64,000 nucleotides of DNA, taken from Hofstenia miamia. Taxonomy: Eukaryota > Xenacoelomorpha > Acoela. A program made the position numbers and the translations under genes. Under the pieces are notes generated by a model, which was given only the letters and a program-made list of their open reading frames with translations, made no database searches and was not told the origin of the DNA. Each line of letters opens with the position of its first letter. The stretch's first letter is position 1. This document shows positions 1 through 10,700 of this stretch, piece after piece. The stretch spans positions 6,438,409 through 6,502,408 of the forward strand of contig SCFE01000001.1 in NCBI GenBank assembly GCA_004352715.1. The letters are read 5' to 3'.

Positions 1-419
1 ACAATTTTTTCTATGGGAGAAGATTTTGATTTGGTACAATTCGAGATTTCGTTAATCAATCTCATTGTAAGCTTTACGATTTTCTATATTAGAAATATTT
101 CTAGCTTTTTTGTATAATGCATAACTTTCAGGAGTACGGGCGTTAGAAAAAATTTAAAAGCGTCATTTTTTTTGTTATTAATTGTTTGCAGAAATCGGAA
201 ATCCAAGGCTTGTCATTCTTTATGTTTTTGCGAGAATGATTAGTAACAAGGATTTTTTTCAGGACAATATTCATCTAAATAGGAGTCAAGAATATCAAGA
301 AAGCTTTTGATCATGTTGCTAGGATCAATCGCAACGTATGCAGAAGTCCAAGTTTCACGTGAAAGAGCATTTTTCAGGTTATCTATATTATCAGAAGGCA
401 GGAACAGGATTAGATGTTA
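1..419. other. Unannotated AT-rich sequence
   Basis: No gene, transposon end or RNA gene is recognisable here. It lies just upstream of the first retrotransposon fragment and could hold further unrecognised 5' sequence of that element. Confidence 0.5.
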
Positions 420-1370
420 CAGAGTAGAGGCTTGCAGGACAAGTGCGAAAGTTACAGTTGGATGAGAGTAAAGGGAAAAAAGAGTTGAACAGACTAAGCA
501 AAGGGAAGATGAAGTGATAGACGTTGAGGCAGAAGTGGTGGAAGCAACAGAACCAGGGGGGACGCAGAAACTGAAGCAGCAATCAAGGAAAAGATGAAGG
601 AAGAAATAGGTGAGAGAATTAGGTTGCCAGTTCCAAGAGGAGTTAAGAAAAGAAAGCTAGCAGTAGAGACAGCAAAGGTCAATAAAGTGTTGGAGAGGAT
701 AGATGCTAGGAGTGTCACAGAAGTAAATAGTTTAGTGTAAGCAGGCGCATGGGAAGTGCTGAAGAATGTAGGCATGGACATGAAGAAGAAAAGGCAACAA
801 GAAGATAAGGGAGACAGAAAGCCAGCATGGGAAAGAAGAATTGAGAATAAGTGGCAAAGATTAGGCAGCAAATAGTGAAGATCAGGACAAGTAAGGCGGT
901 GCAAGACAGGTGCAGGGTAGGTAAATAAAGACAATAGAAACTGCAAGAGAAGAGCTAAAGCAGAGATTAGTTGCAGAAGCTGAGAAACTAAGAAAATATA
1001 GGGCAAGAGCAAAGCAAGCAAGAGACAACATGAAGTTTGAGGCCCAAGAAGGACGATTCTACAAAGAACTAGACGCAGGAGAAAAGGCTACAGATAGAGC
1101 AGGCGATGTTACTTAGAACAGAATAGGTTGATATCAGAGGAACAAAAGGGATGCATGACAAAAACGAGAGGGTGCAAACATCAGTTGTTAATAGACCAGG
1201 CATTGGTGGAGAATTGTAGAAGAAGAAAGACAAACTTAGCAATGGCATGGATAGACTACAGGAAGGCATATGACAGCATATCACATAGGTGGGTATTGAG
1301 GACGCTGGAGGCCAATGGAGTTTCACGGAAATGGGTTGAGTTTCTTACTTATTATTGGGAGTACTGAATT
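420..1370 (+). pseudogene. R2-like non-LTR retrotransposon fragment, degenerate
   Basis: The + strand is strikingly A/G-rich and translates in pieces into the pre-RT and RT regions of an R2-like (R2/NeSL-related) retroelement. Around 600-720 the peptide contains AKVNKVLERIDARSVTE, then an Asn-Ser-Leu segment cut by a stop. Near 1030-1080 comes FEAQEGRFYKELDAGE, the conserved block upstream of the RT domain in this group. From 1128 an open frame reads EEQKGCMTKTRGCKHQLLID and then AWIDYRKAYDSISHRW, which is RT motif A with its catalytic-type Asp. The main part of the RT between about 1090 and 1128 is missing, there are several stops and frameshifts, and no YxDD box is present. It is a dead, internally deleted copy. 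The clade assignment rests on remembered family motifs. The opposite-strand frames over this block are shadows. Confidence 0.75.
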
Positions 1371-1689
1371 TGGTCCATAATAAAAAATGCGTCGTCTGTA
1401 TTAACTTTTTTAAATATAGGTAGGATTCGTGCTATTTTCAAATCATTCAGAGATACACTCTCAGAAATATATATTAACTTAAATTATCACATAATGGTCT
1501 AAAAATATTAACATTGTTTCCTTAAAAACTCATATAGGTAATTTAGAAAGTCCTTAAATTGTTCTTTAAACAATAAATTATTGTGATTAATTATAACATT
1601 CTAATTGAAAAAAAAATCTTACTTAGAATTTTCTAGTAATAATATGCAATTGATAACTAGTAACCTTAATCAAAGATTCTAAAGAGTTA
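1371..1689. other. AT-rich spacer between two retroelement fragments
   Basis: This spacer of about 320 bp shows no coding signal or repeat that I can support. It separates the R2-like fragment from a second RT fragment of a different clade on the same strand. Confidence 0.4.
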
Positions 1690-2720
1690 AATTAAATAAT
1701 ATTTTTTCAGAATGGTTACAAGTTTACAATGGGGTGCCTCAAGGTTCGATTCTAGGTCCTCTTCTTTTTAGTATTTATGTAAATGACATGCATTCTATAA
1801 CTAATTTGCAACTTAATCCAATATGCAGATAACACAAGCATTTTCAGCGATAATTCATCAATGAACCTAGCAGCGGAATCTATACAATTGAATTGTAACA
1901 AATTGTCAAAATGCTTTTGTATGCACAAATTGAATATTAATGAAGCTAAAACAGAATTTTGTATTTTACAGCCGAATAAAAGCAATTACAATGTTTCTGC
2001 AGTGACTTTAAATGTAAATAATATTAATGTTCCTATTGTGGACACTTTCAAGTACCTGGGAGTAACTATTGTCTCAAAGCTAAAATTCAACTCTCACATC
2101 AATTTAATAGTTAGAAAATTAGCTCTAGGTATAAGAAGTATGGCACTAGTAGTTAGGCAATTACCACCTTGTGCAATAATTCAATTCTTCCATGCTTTCA
2201 TCATGAGTCACCTTAATTACGCAAACATTTTATTTACTGACCTAAGCGAAGTGATTTATAAAAAACTTGATATTCAATTAAAATGGGCATTAAATATCAC
2301 AAAAACTCATCGAAAACCAAACAGTACATTTCTAGGTAAATTCTTTTTTCAAAACAACTGGTTATATTGAATACCCTTCTGACATTCTTCAAGCTAATCA
2401 GAAACCTACCACCTTATAATACGATTAAAATACCGGGATTTACGCACAAACAGAATTCGAGATCAAAGCTTTTTACATGTGTTAAGTATAAGAAAAACGT
2501 TTTAAAGAAATTCTTCATTAATGTCGCAATTCGAACTGGAATTCGCTACCTAAAGAAATTAAAAATATTGAAAAAATTGAAATCTTTTAAAAAACATTTA
2601 AAAATCATCCTTAAGCAAAAATATATTTCTGGAAAATCATGGCTAGGATACAAATTTTATAACAATGACTATACTATAACTCGTTATGAAAATAGCAGTA
2701 TAGTAGTTTATCCATAGCCC
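1690..2720 (+). pseudogene. Non-LTR retrotransposon 3' fragment (Jockey/CR1-type RT, C-terminal half)
   Basis: Translation from about 1712 gives YNGVPQGSILGPLLFSIYVN, the palm motif before the catalytic box of Jockey/CR1-type reverse transcriptases. A frameshift near 1815 leads into QYADNTSIFSDNSS, where the usual YADD is YADN, so the catalytic site is altered. An open frame at 1861-2370 continues with the thumb (LNINEAKTEF, then VDTFKYLGVTI, where YLGV is typical). A further frameshift leads to 2367-2717, a Lys-rich C-terminal tail ending in a stop. The 5' half (endonuclease and N-terminal RT) is absent, so this is a 5'-truncated and now inactive copy. It differs in sequence from the CR1 at 28137-32280. 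Confidence 0.8.
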
Positions 2721-4794
2721 GCAAGATTTCTTTTGTAATTTATGTGAATTGTATATATATATATGCTTTTGTGAATTTAATGACGCTACTCAGATAAATT
2801 ATCAGTTATTTAATTGTTAACATTTATCTGAAAAAGATGATTCTCTTATTTTATCTTATTTCATTTCCCTTGATTTAGAAATGTCTCATTAACTACTTTG
2901 GTTTGTACTTAAAACGCATACTAAATTTTTTAATATGAATACCAAATATCTCACAACTAATACTGCTGCTGCTGCGGAGTAACAAAGTGGTTTTAACCAA
3001 TTATATTGGTAAAGTATAATTTTAATGTAATGGTACTTAGTCACAGATTTTTGACAGAGTGCTATATACTCATGCAGTATACTGTTGCCCAAAAATTCTA
3101 TTCTAATAAACTTATTAAATGAGCAGAAATATTTCTAGGATTATTGAGTTGAAAATAGTTATTTAAATCTTTCTAATATTTGGTGTCCTATAGAGGTGCT
3201 GTCCCTTATACATCCTTTTTAGTCAGTATACGTTTTGAGATATTGGGTATTCGCTTTGAGACATTAGTATCCATTTAAGTACCAAGCAACTATATTAGCT
3301 ATGTTTTGTTGATCATATATGCTTTCATTCTTATTCTTTAATGATGTGATTCTTGAAGAATTTGATTGTTGAAAAATTTCGATATGAATCTCCATTTTGG
3401 TGTCATGCTTTTTTTCTCAATTTGAAGAAATTGTGTAAATCTTTTGCATTTGTTAGATACTTTGTTTGTAGTATATTTATATTTAGAAAATTTTTTTTTA
3501 TTTTTATCTTTACAGTACCTTATGTACGTATTGTGTTTCAATTTAATTAATTGTTTTGTTTCATTTGATAACAATTACTTCCATTCAATTGATTCATTTT
3601 GATTTGTATTCTTTTTAAATTTCTTTAATGGACATTGCTCATTAAAAATATAGTAATTTTTTTTAGTAATGAATCGAAATTTTTCATCAACAGTTGTCAA
3701 ATTATAAAATATTTTCCAATTTAAGCAGAATAATTGATTTAGTAAAGTATTTTGGTCGTAATTACCTTTGGAATGAACGTACCGATACTATATTTAGCTT
3801 AATCTCTTTTTAGATTGCGCAAGTTGATAGATGATCTGAAATCAAACAATCTGCTACTAAGTATTTAAAATTATTCGTTTCTATTGTATCACAAATAATG
3901 TAATACATTAATAAAAAACTTTTTGAATGAATTTGTTAGAGTAACAGTATTAATTGGTTTCACATGAATATTTTTACGTTCTGTTGCATTTAGATAATTT
4001 TGATTGCAATCACTCATTAGTATACTTGCTGTAGATATTTTGAGGTTATTGAGCAAAATTGATGGGTTGTCCAATACTATTTAATTAAATTAGAATTATA
4101 ACAGTATACATTTTTTCTCTTATGGAATACTTATTTGGTAATCTCGAATATTGATAGTTTTGTGATTTTTCAGTTTTATGATGCTGTCCAATTTCCTTTG
4201 TCCAATGTTGTTTCATTGCGTCCAATTTCCTCAATTATATACAAATAAAAATAAGATTTTCCCAAAAATTTGCTAGGATGGCCTTTAGTCTTCCTAAACA
4301 ATGTATTCGCAAACAACAGGTAGCATGGTCTAATTAGATAAATTTGTGTCAAAATATTGATGATGTCACCATATTATGCTGAAAACGAAACGGAGATCTT
4401 GAAAAATCTAGACGTAATGGGAGAAAACGAATGGTATTTTCGGAAATAGCGTAAAAATCTAGTCCTAGTGCAATCAATTTGTTTGAAAACCAAATTCCAA
4501 TAAAGTTAAAAGTTAATTACATTAATAGACTGACTACAAACTTGAATATATGTTCTCTTATTGATTTTTTAATACAATTGTTGGTGTCAAGATTTTAATT
4601 TTTACTTATTGTACGGGATTTCTAGTGAGCACTCCTTTCTCTGTTATTAAAATTGACAAATATTAAGTTTTGCATTCCAAACTTCATTATTTCAAAAAAT
4701 AAATCTGACACTGTTAATCAACACAAAAATCAATTTGAACTCAAAGAATGTACAATAAAATGTATTTACACATTTACAATTTAACAAGTAAAAT
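2721..4794. other. Intergenic AT-rich sequence downstream of the dynein-2 gene
   Basis: It contains a short TA run near 2752-2764, just after the retroelement fragment, and otherwise no gene, TIR or RNA gene that I can support. It lies 3' of the minus-strand gene that stops at 4795 and presumably includes that gene's 3' UTR. Open frames here are short and lack recognisable motifs. Confidence 0.5.
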
Positions 4795-7700
4795 TCATTT
4801 ACAAAATAACGAAAAAAATTCTTCTTGTTCATTTGCATTGGTACTAATAAGACTATCACTGATTTGCCATATTTGAATGCTTCCCGTTTTTGAACCAGTC
4901 GCAAGAATTTGTGGCCTACAAAATAATAATTGATAAGTCTTATTTTATCTAAACAAAAAACTGCATGACTTTATTTGAAATTGAATATTAAAAATTTGGA
5001 TATTTAATTGCACATTAAGAATACCCAGAAATATAGAAATATGATACGCATATTCAATGAGTTTATTTTTTTGAAAGAAAAAATGCTAAAGTTATATTAC
5101 GCAAATAATCTGCACAGACATAGTTTAATTAAACAAATTATTAAGAAAAAATTAACAAATCTAGACCGAGATTCGTTCAAATTCACATGAAATCTATTAT
5201 TTTTTTAGAAAAGTAAATATACATGAACCAATCAAAAAGTATGAAACCGCAGGCAATTATGACAAAATTATTGCAAGTAAATAATATACAATGCATGCTG
5301 TTGTCCTTAGTTCTATCATTTGGTAAAGACATACTAAATATACAAAATTATATAGTAGAGAGAGACATAGAATAACAGATTAAACCCTACCCGATTTCGG
5401 GTCAAGCTTCTATTTGTCCAATCTGGTTTGTGTACTGAGAGAGGTAAATCGCAAAAAAAAACTTAAATTGATTGATCAAAAAATTACTGATGTCAATCAC
5501 CACACGACTTGAGAAAGCTCCAAGACGTTACGTAATACTAATTAATGACTATATTTATCTCATCAAAATGACTGATGTTAATCATCACTATTGCATTGGA
5601 GAAAGATCCAAACGTTAAATATTGCGAATCGAAGTCGATGTTTCAGGTCGGGTTATTATAGTAAATTTTTGGGTCAGGTTTGGGTAGTGAATTTCCTGAT
5701 AGAGCCAGGGACGGGTTCGGGTCCATGTTAAACTCACATTGTCACTCTCTATTATATAGTAGTCCTTTACATAGTAGTAACACTATAAATAAAACCTTTT
5801 AGAATTGAAGGCGAGACAAAACAGATCCTTGGATTTAACATCAACAGCTGAAACAGGCTCCACTTTATTTTTACATAAATCATAAAAATTCAAATGTCCT
5901 GAAGATGAAGCAGTGGCAAAGAACATTGGCCTACAAGGACACCAAGCTGCCATGTGGACTGGTGCAGGGGTTTGTATTGTTAAATATGGAGAATACTAAA
6001 TTAATGCAACATTAAATATTAAATTCCAATTTAAAAAACTATTTTACACATATGCTGGAATTAATAATTTAGGCATTAGACTTCATTTTATGTCAGAAGT
6101 TGGAAATGTTAATACACGTAGAATTTGTACTGAAAACGGGGCATGCCATCTTTCAAAACACTGAACAGAGGTTTTTTGGAATGATTGAGCAATGCCCCAC
6201 ATTTAACAAAATATTATTGAATATTCCATACGATCAGAATTGGTGAATTTATTAAATAGCATGTTGTCAAATGTGCCTTGCCTACATTTCACCGCTCATT
6301 CACGATATTTTACGTAATTCAAATTATTGACATAATGCATTAGTGGAACATTAAATTAAGGGGGTGCCACACGATTAGTCTTTTGACTATAGTAAAAAGA
6401 CTACCCGTGTGGCACCCCCCAAAGTGACTTTTGAGGTTTACAATTAGTCAAACTTCGAAATAGAAATTGTTCTATTTGAAAATGATTATTAGTCAAAATA
6501 CTAACCGTGTGGCACCCCCAATAGTCAATTTGTTGTAATTTTGAAAGAAAATGGGAATTTTGATTTTAAATAACTTTGCACTTTCATCTTAAATGTCATT
6601 AATAAATAAACAATATAATTAAGATCGTGGCCATTAAGATAGCCGCAAACAAACAACTTGTCGAAATTGCTTTGGCGTGTTTTTAAACCCAATTCCATTG
6701 GAGAGAGAGCTGTTTCAAAGGCTAGTTGATTGCGTAGCTATTTTGAATTTTCCATAAAGATTGCAACCTGCTAATTGTGTTAAATGTTTACATAATTCTT
6801 TACATATGCGCTTGTTTATGAGTGATCAATTAACTATTCAATCCGCATTCGTGAGCGTAGAGTATGAGGCCTATTTAATACATCACCCGAAATGGTCTCC
6901 CGTCACCTACAGTTGAAATGTAATTATAGCTACTCCACTTAGTAATTTTTGTACATGTATATGCAATAGTCAATTTTTTTTGACTAATAGACAAAAGAAT
7001 GCAAAATCGCAATTTTGACTATAGTCAAAAGACCAACCGTGTGGCACCCCCTTTATGGACACTATGAAACACTAACACAATTTGCCTTACCCTGTATAGT
7101 CACACCATGCTGTGAAGCATCGCTCTATAATAAAATAATTGACAACTAGCTTAACACAGGGGTCCGTATTTTGGTTAGGGGAAGAATGAATGAAAAGTAC
7201 GAAATTCGGGTGAAATATATTCAAAAACATTTGAAAGCTAGACTTTCCTTAAAATAGTTTAGGAAGTTCAACAAAAATACAACATCATTTACCGCAACCT
7301 TCTTAGCCATTAACAAGTAATACAATTCTTTAAAGAAATTAAATTCATAGATTGAAACTTAACCCCAACTGAATAACAGCAAGCAATTTTAATTTTGGAA
7401 AAAATAAGGCTTCTATGTTGGAAGTACCATTTCTTAACGCTCTATAATAATATCAATACACACCCTAATCTACAAAAAATTGATTATTATTTTCCATTAA
7501 TTGTTGGATTTCAGGCACAACGTCCTTAAAGTTGCAGTTTCTCAGCAGAATTTTCCTTGATAAAAGTGATAAACAGGGCTGCATGTGTAATAGGATTCAA
7601 ACGTAATCTCTGTACCCTATCTATCCAAACGAAAGATCTGACACATTTATCAATGATGAGTAATGTAAAAACTGCTCTCTGCTAAATGAATAGCTGTCAT

Positions 7701-10700
7701 CAAAAAACTGATTGATGCTGATATATACACCTTCGCTTAAATAACCTCAATTATTGTTTTTCGAAGCACATGTTTCAGTTATGAAGACCAACATGTTGTT
7801 CGAGATACATTTCGTGCAAAAAATTGATTTGTGAATGTTCAATAATTTATATTTTTCCTTGACTCCTAGAATAAATGAATGAAGTAATCTCAGACATTGA
7901 TGCAATTTTAATTTAGCCGAGGAAGTGAAGCATGGTAATGATTACTAAAGCTACAAAAAACAATTTTATAACAAAATTCTATAATGATCTTAGGAAATGT
8001 GCAATTTTTATACAAACCTGCAACGTGTTATAAATTCGAATGGTGGCGTCTGAACTTGATGTCAGTACTACATTTCTATGAAATTGTGAGGCATCTACGC
8101 TGGTAACTGGACCCAAATGTGCTTCCATAGCAAATTGAGCTGCTGAATGTACTTCTAAACCAGCTGCAGCAGCATGAGCTAAACAAGAAATTCAAGGTTG
8201 CTAAACAGAAGCAAGTTCATTTGTCAAAACAAACTCATTTGCAATGCAAACATTTTTGAAATATACCCACAAACTTTCAGTAGTCTAGTGTTTTCAAACA
8301 ATACAAAAGTCAATCTAGAGATATTTCATGTATAACATTAGCTGTAAATCTAATTTTTTCCGAAATGTTCACAAACAATGTAAACTACTTTACATACAAT
8401 CTGCCAGGAAATTTTGTCAAAGGGTGTCAAACATAAGTGAAGTAAATAGTGTTCTCAGCTAAATTTAACTTTGACAGAGAAATTTAAACTTTTAGGGGTG
8501 ATATAATAGATTAAATAGCCAATTTTCATGAAAAATTAAATATATGCACTTTCTGAGACGTGTGTTACTAATCAAAGAAAACAAATCCCAAAACAAGCAT
8601 CATCATGAATATATCAAACATGATAGATGATTTTTTCAAGATAAATTATTTTTAAATTTTTAAACACCTTTTAGTACAAAACGCTAAATCAAGTCAACAA
8701 TTAAATATAGTCTAAGTTTACGAATGAATCTATTTCTCTACTGTATCATATAATTTATACAATTCACTATATTGCGTGTTGTCATATTCCTGGTAGAATT
8801 TATTAGAATTAATAATACATTTTGCGCATAGACTAATTAAATATTAATAATAAACTACATTAAAATGAAAAATAATATTTTTAAATGTTATCCGATGACT
8901 TCTTTCAAAATCCAAAAGTTTACATTTTGGGTACGTGACATTGTTCGCAAAAACGCAGTCAATAATTTTTACAATAATTTTGCAAAGCTCAAATAAGTTA
9001 ATTGAAAATATACTGTTGAATATAAACTTTGCTTTTTTGTAGATGTCATCATTAATTTCTTAAATGAGAGATGTTAAAAACTGCGTTCTTCAAACACCAT
9101 GGGAGAGTAGATTTGTATTGCAGCTATTCCTTTGCCATTTAGCAGAGAAATATTTTTTAAAGAAATTTCGTTTCATTATATAAAGCGGATGTTACACGAT
9201 GGGCTTTGTCTCAGGGCAAATGATCAAAGTTGAATGCTCTTTGGAGTGATACTCAATGTATCATGCTCCGGCACATGCTCCGATAGTAATTATTTCGTGT
9301 CGGGGTAGATTAGAAATATGTAAAAAAGATATCATTTTACAAGATGGTTTAATAAAAAACAGCTACGTTTCCACTAAAATGTGGACATTGCTTTTGCATT
9401 CACAATGAAATATCGTATTTAACAGATCCATAAACTACAGCGCGAATCGAAGAAATGCAGCCGCGTTTATTTATCTTGATATAAATNNNNNNNNNNNNNN
9501 NNCAGCTACGTTTCCACTAAAATGTGGACATTGCTTTTGCATTCACAATGAAATATCGTATTTAACAGATCCATAAACTACAGCGCGAATCGAAGAAATG
9601 CAGCCGCGTTTATTTATCTTGATATAAATATACATATAGACCCATTTAATTTAACCGAAAAAGTGCATGTTGCATCAATTATATCCATATTTGATATAAA
9701 GTTCGCAGAGTCTTGGACTACTGAAGGGTATTAAACAATTGAGTGCACTATTATTCTTGGGTAACAATTTGAAGTAAGTAAAATTTCAAAGTTCAAAAAA
9801 ATTGCTGCAATAATTGTACTTATTTTACAATATTAATCCCAAATTTTAGCAATTGCATTTTATTTTATATCGGATATTCAAGATGTAAATACCTATTTTG
9901 AAATAGTAACAACACAATTCTACTAATTTCATTCGAAAATAATATGTAATTAAGTAGACTAACACCAAAATAGTAATTTGTAGTTGGGTATATTAAATAT
10001 AAGGGAAAATTTTATCAAACATAGAAAAATGCATACATAATTAAAGGGTGGCAATTTTATGTATGTAATATGATCGAATTATTTACTTTATTTTTTCTAC
10101 TGGGTTTTCGAAATATAATATCAGCCATTCTAAACACAGTAATGAATTATAGTTTGTTTCAGTTTGAAAAAAAATCGGACTTTCGAAGACACCCATATTG
10201 CAGTAACTTTAGTCTATATATTTTTAAAGCATTAAATTTTTGAACACCGTGTGTCATTTTTTTAACAACGATTCTAAAGATTTGCTTTAGCAAAATTAAA
10301 ACAATTACTTTACTAAAAATTGTAAAAAACGAGTTATATGTCGAAGAATTACTAAAGTTCTGTACCAAAATATTATCTAATTAATATCTATTTGGTATTA
10401 TATCATTTTCTAAAGATTTTTAAATATCAATATTTTGAAATAATATATTTATGAAGCATTCTTAAACCGCTTATTTTCTGTAAAGTAAGCTCTTTAAATA
10501 TTTTGTCTAAATATTTGGCATCTCGGGTATATGGTAGTTTGGAATGCATTTCAACGTGGCCAATTAAACCGCTAATTTCATCGTGAAATCAACTTATTTC
10601 GACTATTAAGGTCACGGTTCGACTACGTGATTGGTAGTAAGAAAAGTTACAAACACGTCACATAGCTAATTACCTCCATGGTTAGGGTGCATTCACACAG

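Noticed and set aside
494-1021. 175-codon minus-strand frame, Leu/Ser/Phe-rich, resembling a membrane protein
   Set aside because: It is the complement of the A/G-rich R2-like coding strand. Conserved retroelement peptides are on the + strand.
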